Below are positions 17,812 through 27,987 of a stretch of 64,000 nucleotides of DNA, one piece after another. Position 1 is the first letter of the stretch; the number at the start of each line of letters is the position of its first letter. This stretch comes from Acidobacteriota bacterium (GTDB taxonomy: Bacteria; Actinomycetota; Acidimicrobiia; Acidimicrobiales; Microtrichaceae): the NCBI GenBank assembly GCA_003577145.1, contig QEUP01000007.1, positions 46,216 to 110,215 on the forward strand, given 5' to 3'. The translations under genes and the position numbers were made by a program. Below the pieces are notes generated by a model. It searched no databases. It saw only the letters and a list, made by a program, of their open reading frames with translations, and was not told the origin of the DNA.

Positions 17812-19065
17812 CTTATCGTCGATTCGATAGATCCGGGCTCCCTCGGAGTCGGCGATGACGAGCCGGCCTCGGGCGTCGATCGCGACGCCTGAGGGGTAGC
17901 CGAGGTTCAGCGTGAGAGCGGGTACCTGGCTCTCGGAGCCGCCATAGTCGTACGGGACGGACTCGTCGCTCGGCTCGTAGCTGTCGGGTGCCACCGGGGG
18001 TGCACCGTCGGTGATCAGCGGCGAGTACTCGTCGATGGCGAGCGTCTCGAAGGACCCGTCCTCCATCTGGCGGACCACCCGCGCGTTTTGCGTGTCGGCG
18101 ATGACCAGCCGGCCCTCGGCATCCCAGGTCATGTCGTTGGGATAGCTCAGAGGCTCGTCGTTGAGCTGAGCGCCGTCCTCGGAGATGACACCGCAACATT
18201 CGAGCGCACCGGCTAGGACTTCGAATGTGCCGTCTTCTTCGACTTTCAGCAGACGCTGGTTCTCGGTGTCGACGATCACAGCCGCGCCCTGCGGGTCTGC
18301 GCGCGTCACCTCTGGTTCTGAGAGGACGACTGCCCCCGCGGCAGGATCGTCGGCGATCTCCCCCTCGTCTGGGTAGTACTCGGCACGGGTGCCGCTGATG
18401 TCGGTGGCGTTCCCGTCACCGTCGATCTCCAGCACGAGGCCCAGACCGGTGTCTGTCACGTACACGGTTCCGTCCCGGCCCGCGCCCACCCCGCGGATCC
18501 CGTCGAACTCGCCGAGCTCCTCGGCAGGCACAGCATCAACGCCCAGGGGTGGCTGGTTCCCCCCGCCGGTGATGGTCTGGATCACACCGTCCGGTCCGAT
18601 GCTGCGGATGACGTTGTTGCCGTTGTCGGCGATGTGCAACGTGCCATCCTCACCCAGGGCGAGGCCCAGAGCGTCTGCGAGCAGCGCCTCCGACGCGGGT
18701 CCGCCGTCACCTGAGTAGCCCGCCTCCTCCGAGCCGGCGATCACATACATGGCGCCGTTCGGGTCGATGCAGGCGATCTGATTGGAGAGCGAGAAGTAGA
18801 TGGTCCCCTCACCGTCGACCGCCAGTCCATAGGGCACCAAGGCGTCTTCGTCGTCGAGGGACTGGTCCCCCGGATCCTCGAGTGGGGTACCCTCGCAGGG
18901 CGGTCCCGAATCGACCTGGTGGCCGGCCGGTGCCGTGGTGGTCGTGTCACCAGGTTCGGCGGACTCGACCTGCGACGTGCTCTCGTCGCTGCCGTTCCCG
19001 CACGCCGAGGTGAGCAGCGCGACGACTGCCAAGAGGGCGGTCGTCAGAGGTCTCCGGCTGTGCAT
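17779..19065 (-). CDS. NHL-repeat beta-propeller lipoprotein
   Basis: A 428-aa lipoprotein. The signal peptide ends in the lipobox LLTSAC with Cys22 as the lipidation site, followed by a Ser/Thr/Pro-rich spacer to ~60. The rest is a propeller of about six NHL-like blades, seen in repeats of the form PxGLAVDxxGxxYxxD (PYGLAVDGEGTIYFSL, ALGLALGEDGTLHIADNGNN, PNDMTWDAEGRLVIADTQNA, PSGVAIDARGRLVIADSEGA). Such domains bind proteins or glycans; the ligand is unknown. The start at 19065 has AAGGGA upstream. It is divergent from metF. Its 3' end is duplicated just downstream (17694-17738). Confidence 0.88.
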   Translation of the reverse strand: MHSRRPLTTALLAVVALLTSACGNGSDESTSQVESAEPGDTTTTAPAGHQVDSGPPCEGTPLEDPGDQSLDDEDALVPYGLAVDGEGTIYFSLSNQIACIDPNGAMYVIAGSEEAGYSGDGGPASEALLADALGLALGEDGTLHIADNGNNVIRSIGPDGVIQTITGGGNQPPLGVDAVPAEELGEFDGIRGVGAGRDGTVYVTDTGLGLVLEIDGDGNATDISGTRAEYYPDEGEIADDPAAGAVVLSEPEVTRADPQGAAVIVDTENQRLLKVEEDGTFEVLAGALECCGVISEDGAQLNDEPLSYPNDMTWDAEGRLVIADTQNARVVRQMEDGSFETLAIDEYSPLITDGAPPVAPDSYEPSDESVPYDYGGSESQVPALTLNLGYPSGVAIDARGRLVIADSEGARIYRIDDKGSVETLFGGD

Positions 19066-19116
19066 CTCGGTCCCTTCGACGTGGTGGAGAGAAGCAGTCA
19101 CTCTAGCCATCGCGCT

Positions 19117-19143
19117 GGTACGGCTCCGAGCAGAGCCCGTACC
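19117..19143 (+). other. Bulged inverted repeat upstream of metF
   Basis: GGTACGGCTC at 19117-19126 can pair with GAGCCCGTACC at 19133-19143, with one unpaired C and a 6-nt loop. It lies in the 88-bp divergent gap, 10 bp before the metF ATG, and overlaps the putative -10 box at 19140-19145. It could be an operator or chance; it does not resemble a riboswitch class I know. Confidence 0.35.
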
Positions 19144-19145
19144 CT
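19140..19145 (+). promoter_or_regulatory. -10 hexamer TACCCT, leaderless start of metF
   Basis: TACCCT ends 8 nt before the ATG at 19154 without a Shine-Dalgarno sequence, matching the leaderless arrangement of other genes here. It overlaps the right arm of the inverted repeat at 19117-19143. Confidence 0.45.
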
Positions 19146-19153
19146 TTGTTCGC

Positions 19154-20023
19154 ATGGCGAAGATCAGCGACATGCTGACGGCTGGTCGCACGTTCTCCTT
19201 CGAGTTCTTCCCACCTCGCAGCGACGAAGCCGAGCGGCAGCTCGAGAAGGCCCTTCACGAGCTGACCCCCCTCCAGCCCGACTACGTGTCGGTGACCTAC
19301 GGTGCCGGCGGCAGCACCAAGGAGCGCACTCGTGACATCGTCATCGAGATCTGCCGTGACCGCGCCTTCCCGGCCATGGCTCATCTGACGTGCATGGGCC
19401 ACACCCGCGCTGAGTTGCTGGAGCTCCTTGCCGACTACGCGGCCAACGGGGTGCACAACATCCTCGCCCTGGCGGGCGACCCTCCAGCCGACGGGTCTGC
19501 GCCCACCGGCGATTTCACCTACGCGACGGAGCTGATCGAGCTGATCCGTGAAGTCGGCGACTTCTGCGTCGGCGTTGCCGCCCACCCCGAGCTCCACCCC
19601 CGATCACCTTCGCGGGAGTCCGACCGCCGCTACCTAGCCGCCAAGCTCGAGCTGGCAGACTTCGGCATCTCGCAGTTCTTCTTCGACAATCGCGACTACT
19701 TCTCCATGCTCGACGAGTTGGCCTCTTTGGGTTGCGAGACGCCGGTGCTGCCCGGCGTGATGCCGGTGGTCAACCCCACCTCCATCGCCCGCTTCGCCGA
19801 CATGAACAAGGCCAAGCGCACCTCCGAGCTCTGGGATCGGTTCGAGGTGCTGGCCGATCAGCCCGCTGCGCTCATGGACCTGGCGGTCGAGGTGGCCGCC
19901 GAGCAGTGCCGGGAGCTGCTCGACGCCGGTGCCCCCGGTGTCCACCTCTACACCCTCAACCGCTCGGAGGCCGCTCTGCGCATCTTCGACCGTCTCGACC
20001 TGCTGCCGCCCAGGGGCAGGTGA
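19154..20023 (+). CDS. metF: Methylenetetrahydrofolate reductase
   Basis: A 289-aa FAD-dependent TIM-barrel enzyme that reduces 5,10-methylene-THF to 5-methyl-THF for methionine synthesis. FSFEFFPPRSDEAE holds the catalytic Glu; VSVTYGAGGST, HLTCMGHTR, NILALAGDPP and ISQFFFDN are the standard MetF motifs. The length fits the short bacterial form without a SAM-binding regulatory domain. It continues the folate theme from folD and sits 48 bp before icd. Confidence 0.96.
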   Translation: MAKISDMLTAGRTFSFEFFPPRSDEAERQLEKALHELTPLQPDYVSVTYGAGGSTKERTRDIVIEICRDRAFPAMAHLTCMGHTRAELLELLADYAANGVHNILALAGDPPADGSAPTGDFTYATELIELIREVGDFCVGVAAHPELHPRSPSRESDRRYLAAKLELADFGISQFFFDNRDYFSMLDELASLGCETPVLPGVMPVVNPTSIARFADMNKAKRTSELWDRFEVLADQPAALMDLAVEVAAEQCRELLDAGAPGVHLYTLNRSEAALRIFDRLDLLPPRGR

Positions 20024-20056
20024 TCATACAGGTAGGAGACAAGCGGGGCCGGCTAC

Positions 20057-20062
20057 TAGGAT
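20057..20062 (+). promoter_or_regulatory. -10 hexamer TAGGAT before icd
   Basis: TAGGAT ends 9 nt before the icd ATG at 20072, with no Shine-Dalgarno sequence in the 48-bp gap after metF. This suggests icd has its own nearly leaderless promoter. Confidence 0.4.
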
Positions 20063-20071
20063 CGCCCTGAT

Positions 20072-21268
<1,197 letters not shown>

Positions 21269-21394
21269 GGCCTCGCGGGTAGGCGTTCGCCGTCGGTTTG
21301 TAGTAATAATCGTGGCCACGGCCGGGCTCGGCGGGCCGGTGAAGTATCGGCGGGATGGGTTTTGGCCCACCCTTGCGGAGGGAGGCGAAACCTC

Positions 21395-21808
21395 ATGAGG
21401 AGGCTCATACTGCTCCTCCTGGCTGGATCAGGGCTGATGGTCGCGTCCTGTGCCGACGACACTCCTGAAGTTCTGTCGAGCAACGAGCAGGGCGCATCCG
21501 TCACCATCGCCGGCCAGACCTACACCTTCGACATCAGCACCGCCATGTGCCTGTTCGACGGTCACCGGCTCAACGTGCAGGGAGCGGGGACGGCTGCGGA
21601 CGGGCGCCCGTTCTTCGTCGTCGCCGAGGGCAAGAGCTTCACGCTGGCCGTCGATGCGACCGACTTCAACTCCTCCCAGACTGCGCCCGAACGTTGGCAG
21701 GCCAGCGAGGTCGAATACGGCAGCGATCTCGACACGGCGACCGCAACCTCCGAGTTCACCAATCCCGCCGGGCAAACCCAGGTCGGAACCATCTCGGTCA
21801 CCTGCTGA
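21395..21808 (+). CDS. Small lipoprotein, LpqH-like
   Basis: A 137-aa exported lipoprotein: the signal peptide MRRLILLLLAGSGLMVASC ends in lipobox VASC with Cys19. The mature part (ASVTIAGQTYTF, a Cys in STAMCLF, a final VTC) recalls the mycobacterial LpqH/19-kDa antigen fold, with two Cys that could form a disulphide; this is a weak pattern match. SD GGAGG lies about 9 nt before the ATG and can pair with CCTC just ahead of the start, so the ribosome site may be partly masked. It stands between icd and the ABC exporter genes. Confidence 0.7.
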   Translation: MRRLILLLLAGSGLMVASCADDTPEVLSSNEQGASVTIAGQTYTFDISTAMCLFDGHRLNVQGAGTAADGRPFFVVAEGKSFTLAVDATDFNSSQTAPERWQASEVEYGSDLDTATATSEFTNPAGQTQVGTISVTC

Positions 21809-21885
21809 GCCGAAGGGTTCCGCGCCTGCGCCGGTAGCCTGCCCTGTGGTGTGCCGCACGACCGGAGGCGATCCAGGAGGGGGCG

Positions 21886-23658
21886 GTGAGCACGAAGCAC
21901 AGCGTCACGCGTCGCGGGTTGCGGCTCATAGTCCGTTTCGTCAAGACACATCCCTGGCCATTCGCAGTGTCCGTGGCAGGAGCGGTCCTCTACGCTGCCG
22001 CAGCGGTCGCCTCGACAGTGGTCGTCGGGCGGGTGACCGATTCTCTCATCACACCCGCATTCGCCGAGGGCGTCACCGCGGCCGCGGTGGTCGGCGGCAT
22101 GGTCGCCCTGTTCCTCATCGCAGCACTGCGGGGGACAGGAGTCGTCGTACGCCGCTACTTCGCCTCCCTGACCGAGGCTCGTATGCAGATGACGCTGCGG
22201 CAAGGAGTTGTCGACAAGTACCTGGACGTCCCGCTTGCCTACCACCAGGCGAAACCGACCGGGGAGCTGCTTGCCCACTCCGATGCCGACGTAGTGGGAA
22301 TGACCCTGATGATCAAGGCTCTGCCGTTCTCGGTCGGCGTCCTGGCGCTGGTCGCGTTCGCGCTCGTGAGCCTGCTGCGGGTCGACCTCTACTTCACGGC
22401 CGTAGCTCTCCTGTTGTTCCCGAGCCTTGCCGTGCTGAACCGCTACTACACCAATCGTGTGGAGGAGCCCTCGACGCGGGTCCAACAGGAGATCGGCGAC
22501 GTGTCCACGGTCGCGCACGAATCGATCGACGGTGCGCTGGTCGTCAAGACGCTCGGTCGGGAGAGGGCAGAGGTCGCGCGCCTGGCTGAGGCCGCTGATC
22601 GTCTCCGCCGCGGACGCCTCGAGGTGGGGAGGCTCAGGGCCTTCTTCGAACCGATGATCGACGTCATTCCGAACCTCGGGATCGTCGCCCTGCTGCTCGT
22701 GGGGGCCTGGCAGATCAGCCGAGGCGCGGTGACCGAAGGCGAGCTGGTGCAGGCGATGATGCTGTTCACCCTGCTGGGCTTTCCCATGCGGGTGGTCGGA
22801 TTCCTCCTGGAGGAGATGCCGCGGGCCGTGGTGGCGGTCGAACGGGTGGATCGAGTACTGGGGGCCGAGGAGGCGGCCGAGTACCGCGCGGTCTCCTCTG
22901 AGTCACTCCCGGACGGACCCCTCGAGATCGCTGTCGAGGACGTGACCTTCGGCTATGACGGGACCGCTGTGCTCCAGGGTTTGTCCTTGAAGGCCTCACC
23001 CGGCGAGACGGTGGCGATCGTGGGCTCGACCGGGGCCGGGAAGAGCACGATCAACCAGCTGTTGGTGCGTCTCGCGGAGCCTCGTGGCGGACAGGTGCGA
23101 CTTGGCGGGGTGGACCTCTCACGCCTCGATCCCGAGCAACTCCGCCGGACCGTGGCCCTGGTGTTCCAGGAGACGTTCCTGTTCGCGGCGACGATCCGGG
23201 AGAACATCACATTGGGGCGCGACGTCGGTGATGACATCGTTCGCCGCGCCGCAACCGTCGCCCAAGCCGATCGGTTCATACGCCACCTTCCCGACGGGTA
23301 TGACACCGCCGTCGGTGAAAGAGGCGTCACGCTCTCGGGTGGCCAGCGTCAGCGCGTGGCGCTGGCCAGAGCGCTGGTCGGCAGCCCACGGGTCCTTTTG
23401 CTCGATGACGCAACCTCGGCCGTGGACCCGGTCGTCGAGGGTCAGATCCTCGACGGGCTGCGCCGGACGAACGACATGACCACGCTGATCGTCGCGCACC
23501 GCCTGTCGACGATCCTGCTCGCGGACCGGGTCGTGTATGTCGATGGCGGCCGAGTTTGCGCGAGCGGCACGCACCGGGAGCTGCTCGACGTGCCCGGCTA
23601 CGAGGCGCTGGTCCGAGCCTACGAGGTGGCCGAGCACGAGGGCTCTCGTCGGCTATGA
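21886..23658 (+). CDS. ABC exporter half-transporter 1 (degenerate ATP site)
   Basis: A 590-aa fusion of a six-helix export membrane domain (~20-310) and an ATPase domain (~345-580). Walker A is GSTGAGKS (380-387), the signature LSGGQ is at 483-487, and Walker B reads VLLLDDATSAVD, with Asp508 where the catalytic Glu is expected. GTG start 21886 has a GGAGGGGG site. It overlaps the next half-transporter by 4 bp, so the two should form a heterodimeric exporter in the style of TM287/288 or BmrCD. The Asp points to a non-hydrolysing regulatory site. The exported substrate is unknown. Confidence 0.93.
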   Translation: MSTKHSVTRRGLRLIVRFVKTHPWPFAVSVAGAVLYAAAAVASTVVVGRVTDSLITPAFAEGVTAAAVVGGMVALFLIAALRGTGVVVRRYFASLTEARMQMTLRQGVVDKYLDVPLAYHQAKPTGELLAHSDADVVGMTLMIKALPFSVGVLALVAFALVSLLRVDLYFTAVALLLFPSLAVLNRYYTNRVEEPSTRVQQEIGDVSTVAHESIDGALVVKTLGRERAEVARLAEAADRLRRGRLEVGRLRAFFEPMIDVIPNLGIVALLLVGAWQISRGAVTEGELVQAMMLFTLLGFPMRVVGFLLEEMPRAVVAVERVDRVLGAEEAAEYRAVSSESLPDGPLEIAVEDVTFGYDGTAVLQGLSLKASPGETVAIVGSTGAGKSTINQLLVRLAEPRGGQVRLGGVDLSRLDPEQLRRTVALVFQETFLFAATIRENITLGRDVGDDIVRRAATVAQADRFIRHLPDGYDTAVGERGVTLSGGQRQRVALARALVGSPRVLLLDDATSAVDPVVEGQILDGLRRTNDMTTLIVAHRLSTILLADRVVYVDGGRVCASGTHRELLDVPGYEALVRAYEVAEHEGSRRL

Positions 23659-25469
23659 CGGCCGTGACCCACTCCATCCCGACCGGTGATGACCTCGACG
23701 TCGTCCCCGAGGAGGGCGGGGCGCTCGACGTGTTGCGCAGGGGGCTGCGGGAGAGCCCGGAGCTACGGGCCGGGATCGCTTTCACCCTTCTCATGGCGGT
23801 CACCACCGCCGCAGGCAGATTGATCATCCCCATCCTGATACAGCAGATCCTCGACCGTGGTGTCACCGGCGCAGACGGGTACCGGCCCGAGTTCGTCCTC
23901 TGGTCCTGCCTGGTGGCCGTGGTACTCATCGCTGCCATCGCAGCCGCCGGGCGCATCACCTACCTGCGGCTGGTGCGGGCAGCCGAAGCCATGCTCTATG
24001 GGCTCAGGGTGAGGGCTTTTGCTCACATACACGAGCTGAGCATCGCCGATCACACCGATGTCCGTCGCGGGATCTTCGTCAGCCGTGTCACCAGCGACAT
24101 CGAGATGCTGGCGCAGTTCGCGCAGTGGGGTGCCATCTCCTGGATCGTCAACACCACGATCATCGTCGGCACGCTCGGCGTCATGGCCGTCTACTCGTGG
24201 CAGCTGGCAGTCCTCACGGTCCTCGTGTACTTCCCGCTGATACCGGTGCTCCGATTCCTGCAAAAGAGGCAGCTCGCCGCCTATGACGAGGTCCGCACGG
24301 CGGTCGGCGACACGCTCGCAGAGGTGAGCGAGTCGATAATGGGTGCGGGCGTCATCAGGGCCTACGGCCTGCGGCACCGGGTGCGCACGAACCTGCACCG
24401 CGCAGTGGACAGGCAGTATCGGGCCCAGATGCGGGCTGCGACGTTCTTCTCGCTGATGTTCTCGCTCGGTGACCTGTTCGGGGGCCTGGTGCTGGCAGCT
24501 GTGGTGGGCGTGGGGGTCTGGATGGGTCCGGAGTGGGGGCTCGAGGCCGGCACACTCGTCGCGATCGTCTTCCTCGTGAACCTGATCCTGTCCCCCGTGC
24601 AGGAGCTGGGCGAGATCCTCGACCAGACGCAGACAGCCATAGCGAGCTGGCGGAAGATCCTGTTCTTGATGGACCAGCCGATCGAGATCGAGGAGCCACA
24701 GGCCGGCGTCTGTCTGGACCCGGGGCCGGTCACACTCGACGTCGAGAGGGTGAACTTCTCGTACCGGAGCGGTGGGACTGTCCTGCACGATGTCGATCTG
24801 CACATTCCTGCCGGCGCGAACGTGGCCGTCGTGGGCGAGACCGGCTCAGGTAAGACGACCTTCGCGAAGCTGTTGTGCCGCCTCGCCGATCCGACCGATG
24901 GCAGGATCCTCCTCAACGGGGTGGACCTGAGGGACATCGACAGGGAATCACGCCGGCAGGCCGTACGGATGGTTCCTCAGGACGGCTTCCTGTTCGACAC
25001 GACCATCGCCGAGAACGTCCGCTACGGGCGGGAGGGGTCCTCCGAAGCGGCGGTGATCGGCGCCTTCGCACGGCTTGGTCTGGAATGGTGGCTGAAGCGG
25101 GTTCCCGCGGGCCTGGGCACTCGTGTCGGGGAGCGGGGGGAGAACCTCTCGGTCGGTGAGCGCCAGATCGTGGCGCTGGCCCGAGCCCAGCTGGCCGATC
25201 CTGGCCTGCTCGTGCTCGACGAGGCCACCAGCGCGGTCGATCCCGAGACAGAGCGTGCGTTGTCGCACGCGCTGCACGTCGTCGCCGAAGGCCGTACCGC
25301 GGTGACCATCGCCCACCGCCTGGCGACCGCCGAGGCGGCGGACCTGATCCTGGTCTTCGACCGTGGCCGGGTGGTCGAACGCGGATCGCACGGCCAACTG
25401 CTGTCCTCGGGTGGTGTCTACTCGCGGCTGTACGAGTCGTGGCTCGGGAGCACCAGGCCGGGCCGGTGA
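23655..25469 (+). CDS. ABC exporter half-transporter 2 (catalytic ATP site)
   Basis: A 604-aa partner of the preceding gene, overlapping it by ATGA. Six membrane helices (~40-330) precede the ATPase domain with Walker A GETGSGKT (394-401), Walker B LVLDEATSAVD with the catalytic Glu523, and an altered signature LSVGE (498-502) in place of LSGGQ. The altered signature would complete the ATP site whose Walker B is degenerate in partner 1, so both defects fall in one composite site. An acidic N-terminal extension of ~35 residues is cytoplasmic. Confidence 0.93.
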   Translation: MTAVTHSIPTGDDLDVVPEEGGALDVLRRGLRESPELRAGIAFTLLMAVTTAAGRLIIPILIQQILDRGVTGADGYRPEFVLWSCLVAVVLIAAIAAAGRITYLRLVRAAEAMLYGLRVRAFAHIHELSIADHTDVRRGIFVSRVTSDIEMLAQFAQWGAISWIVNTTIIVGTLGVMAVYSWQLAVLTVLVYFPLIPVLRFLQKRQLAAYDEVRTAVGDTLAEVSESIMGAGVIRAYGLRHRVRTNLHRAVDRQYRAQMRAATFFSLMFSLGDLFGGLVLAAVVGVGVWMGPEWGLEAGTLVAIVFLVNLILSPVQELGEILDQTQTAIASWRKILFLMDQPIEIEEPQAGVCLDPGPVTLDVERVNFSYRSGGTVLHDVDLHIPAGANVAVVGETGSGKTTFAKLLCRLADPTDGRILLNGVDLRDIDRESRRQAVRMVPQDGFLFDTTIAENVRYGREGSSEAAVIGAFARLGLEWWLKRVPAGLGTRVGERGENLSVGERQIVALARAQLADPGLLVLDEATSAVDPETERALSHALHVVAEGRTAVTIAHRLATAEAADLILVFDRGRVVERGSHGQLLSSGGVYSRLYESWLGSTRPGR

Positions 25470-25493
25470 CCCGTACTGCCGGATAGTGGTGTG

Positions 25494-25508
25494 AGGTCGT
25501 GACGACCT
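25494..25508. other. 15-bp palindrome upstream of the LCCL lipoprotein gene
   Basis: AGGTCGT-G-ACGACCT is a perfect 7-bp inverted repeat around one base, 34 bp before the GTG at 25543. TATGCT at 25508-25513, overlapping its end, could be a -10 box. This fits a small operator, but there is no independent support. Confidence 0.3.
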
Positions 25509-25542
25509 ATGCTGCGCCGACAGGCAGAAGGAGGTCCTGCAC

Positions 25543-26055
25543 GTGGTGAATCTGTTGCGTCGTCGTGTATCCGCCGGGATGTTGGCCCTGTTCGTTGCCT
25601 TCGTGGCTCTGACGGGCTGCAGCGACGACGAAGGTGAGAGCGCATCCACCACGGCCGAGCCGAGCACCACCCAAGAGACCGACGCCGAGGAGACCACCAC
25701 GACGAAGGAGGCAGCGGAGACGTCCCAAACGACCGGTGAGACCGACGAGACCGAGATCCCGCCATGGGAGCTGACCGCGGTCCCCTACCGCGACCGCGTC
25801 GGTGAGACGGTCGAGATCGAATGCCCTCCCGACGGTGAACCTACGACGATCTGGGGTACGGGGACCTACACCGATGATTCGTCGATCTGCACTGCCGCGG
25901 TGCACGCCGGCCTCATAACGCTCGAAGACGGGGGAGATGTCAGCATCGAGGTGACCGAGGGCGAGGAGTCCTATGAGGGCAGCGAAGCCAACGGCATCAC
26001 CAGCACGGACTACGGCGCCTGGGACGGGAGCTTCGTCTTCACCGATGAGCCCTGA
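25543..26055 (+). CDS. LCCL-domain lipoprotein
   Basis: A 170-aa lipoprotein: signal peptide to ~25, lipobox VALTGC with Cys26, then a Thr/Glu-rich spacer of about 45 residues (low complexity, likely extended through the wall). Residues ~78-168 match an LCCL domain: [25 protein letters not shown], a Gly-Gly turn, [15 protein letters not shown] and a final SFVF. LCCL domains are best known in animal extracellular proteins and apicomplexans, and bind lipopolysaccharide-like or other surface ligands in some cases. GTG 25543 has AGAAGGAGG upstream; GTG 25546 is an equal alternative. Confidence 0.85.
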   Translation: MVNLLRRRVSAGMLALFVAFVALTGCSDDEGESASTTAEPSTTQETDAEETTTTKEAAETSQTTGETDETEIPPWELTAVPYRDRVGETVEIECPPDGEPTTIWGTGTYTDDSSICTAAVHAGLITLEDGGDVSIEVTEGEESYEGSEANGITSTDYGAWDGSFVFTDEP

Positions 26056-26102
26056 TACCCGCAGTTGCCGAACCCCGGACCACGAAGCTGCAGGAGGCAG
26101 TA

Positions 26103-27095
26103 GTGAGCGGTAAGGATCCCGTCCGTGTCGCGGTGACCGGAGCTGCCGGCCAGATCGGCTACAGCCTGGTGTTCCGCATCGCCAGCGGCCAGATGCTCGG
26201 CGACGACCAGCCGATCGTGCTCCAGATGCTGGAGATAACGCCGGCGCTGCCGGCGCTGGAGGGCGTCGCCATGGAACTGCAGGACTGCGCCTTCCCGCTG
26301 CTGGCCGGGATGGTGACCACTGACGATGCGAACGAAGCGTTCTCGGGGGTCAGCGCCGCGCTGCTGGTCGGGTCACGTCCACGCACCAAGGGGATGGAGC
26401 GATCCGAGCTGCTCGAGGCCAACGGGGCGATCTTCACCGCTCAGGGACGAGCGTTGTCCGACAACGCCGCCGACGACGTGCGGGTGTTGGTGGTCGGCAA
26501 CCCGGCCAACACGAACTGTCTCATCGCCATGAACAACGCCGCGGGGATCGACAACCGGCGGTTCACCGCGATGACCAGACTCGACCACAACCGGGCTCTC
26601 GCCCAGCTCGCCGCCAAGGTCGACGTGTCGGTTGCCGACATCAAGAAGATGACCATCTGGGGCAACCACTCCGTGACCCAGTATCCCGACCTGTTCCACT
26701 GCGAGGTCAACGGCGAGTCCGCCGCCGAGGTCGTGGACGACCAGCAATGGTTGGAGAACGAGTTCATCCCCCGGGTGCAGAAGAGGGGTGCCGAGGTGAT
26801 CGAGGCCCGGGGGGCATCGAGCGCCGCGAGCGCGGCCAACGCCGCCATCGACCACCTGCGGACCTGGGTGACGGGAACCGACGCTGACGATTGGGTCAGC
26901 ATGGCCGTGCCCTCCGACGGCTCCTACGGTGTCCCCGCAGGGCTGATCTCGTCTTTCCCGTGTCGTTGCAGCGGCGGGGAATGGGAGATCGTGTCAGGAC
27001 TCGAGCTCAACGCGTTCTCCCGGGAGCGGATCGACACCTCGGTGGCAGAGCTGGAAGAGGAGCGGGACACCGTCGGAGAGCTCGGCTTGATCTGA
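26103..27095 (+). CDS. mdh: Malate dehydrogenase (type 2)
   Basis: A 330-aa NAD-dependent enzyme of the TCA cycle in the LDH/MDH superfamily, type 2 group, as in mycobacteria. The NAD loop [12 protein letters not shown], substrate Arg92 ([11 protein letters not shown]), Asp161 and Arg164 (TRLDHNRA), and catalytic His189 (IWGNHS) are all present. GTG 26103 is preceded by CAGGAGGC. It ends 13 bp from the convergent glycosylase gene. Confidence 0.97.
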   Translation: MSGKDPVRVAVTGAAGQIGYSLVFRIASGQMLGDDQPIVLQMLEITPALPALEGVAMELQDCAFPLLAGMVTTDDANEAFSGVSAALLVGSRPRTKGMERSELLEANGAIFTAQGRALSDNAADDVRVLVVGNPANTNCLIAMNNAAGIDNRRFTAMTRLDHNRALAQLAAKVDVSVADIKKMTIWGNHSVTQYPDLFHCEVNGESAAEVVDDQQWLENEFIPRVQKRGAEVIEARGASSAASAANAAIDHLRTWVTGTDADDWVSMAVPSDGSYGVPAGLISSFPCRCSGGEWEIVSGLELNAFSRERIDTSVAELEEERDTVGELGLI

Positions 27096-27108
27096 CGGTG
27101 ATGCAGCG

Positions 27109-27945
27109 CTATTTCAGGAACCTGCTGGTGGTGTTGTCGGCGAGGATCCTCCCACCGGTCTGACACGTGGGGCAGTAGAAGACGGTGTAGGCGGAATACT
27201 CGACGCTTCTCACCTTGTCCGTGCACACGGGGCACGACTCCCCGCCGCGGTTGTGCACCGACCCCGGCCGCTCCTTTGACGAGCTCATGTCCTCGCGTGA
27301 CCTCTCGTAGGCCAGCGACTCGTCGATCGTCGACTTGATGGCGGTGTGCAGGGCGAGGACCTCCACGTCGGTGAGCTTGGAGGTGTTGGCGAACGGCGAC
27401 AGCCGTGCCCGATGGCAGGCCTCGTTGGCCAGGCGGCGACCCAGGCCGGCGAGGTTGGTCTGGTCCCGGAGGAAGCCGTGGACACGACCGGAGTTGGAGC
27501 GCAGCATCGCTTCGAGTGCCTCGACCGAGACACCGTCGGCCTCCGGGCCCAGCTCGGACAACGGCTCGTTGTCGTCGCTGCTGTCGGGCAGGGTCCATAC
27601 GCCGGCTCTCTTCTCGCTACCTGCTTCGCTCAGCAACAGCGCCCGACCATCGGTGAACTCCCACCGAGCGAGGCCTCCGCGAGGGCGCGGCGACTTCTTG
27701 GTGTCGGGCCGGAGCCGGCCGCCCTGCATGAGATGTACCGCGAACGTGAGGGGGCTGAGCTCCAGGAGCAGGTACTTGCCCCGGCTGGTGACCCGCTCGA
27801 GCGTTGATCCCTCTGCGTCGTCGGTAGGGGGCGTCACCGTCTTCAGCGCCGTGAACGAGAGAGCCCGGAAACCGTTCAGGACGTGGCCGGCGAAGTCCCG
27901 ATCGAGACGTTCCGCGTGGGCGCGGATCTCGGGCAGTTCTGGCAC
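27109..27945 (-). CDS. Fpg/Nei-family DNA glycosylase
   Basis: A 278-aa base-excision repair enzyme. The mature N-terminus PELPEIRAH has the catalytic Pro and Glu; VTSRGKYLLLEL holds the conserved Lys; the helix-two-turn-helix stretch NLAGLGRRLANEACHRA and a C-terminal zinc finger (CPVC ... CPTC) complete the fold. The GTG start at 27945 is required because catalysis uses the Pro after the initiator. It could be Fpg (8-oxoguanine) or a Nei-type enzyme; sequence alone does not decide. It is divergent from ilvA with only 42 bp between starts. Confidence 0.93.
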   Translation of the reverse strand: MPELPEIRAHAERLDRDFAGHVLNGFRALSFTALKTVTPPTDDAEGSTLERVTSRGKYLLLELSPLTFAVHLMQGGRLRPDTKKSPRPRGGLARWEFTDGRALLLSEAGSEKRAGVWTLPDSSDDNEPLSELGPEADGVSVEALEAMLRSNSGRVHGFLRDQTNLAGLGRRLANEACHRARLSPFANTSKLTDVEVLALHTAIKSTIDESLAYERSREDMSSSKERPGSVHNRGGESCPVCTDKVRSVEYSAYTVFYCPTCQTGGRILADNTTSRFLK

Positions 27946-27952
27946 GGCCAAC

Positions 27953-27958
27953 ACGCTA
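27953..27958 (-). promoter_or_regulatory. -10 hexamer TAGCGT, leaderless start of the glycosylase gene
   Basis: Read on the minus strand, TAGCGT ends 7 nt before GTG 27945 with no Shine-Dalgarno sequence, placing the transcript start on the start codon. It lies in the 42-bp divergent gap shared with ilvA. Confidence 0.45.
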
Positions 27959-27987
27959 TCTGCGATCTGTGCTATGTGATTCGTGAG

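Noticed and set aside
19066..19153. Possible cobalamin or SAM riboswitch upstream of metF
   Set aside because: The gap is only 88 bp, is shared with a divergent gene, and shows no conserved core of either class.
21378..21397. Short GAGG/CCTC hairpin over the ribosome site of the LpqH-like gene as a regulatory switch
   Set aside because: A 4-bp stem is too weak and too frequent by chance to call an element.
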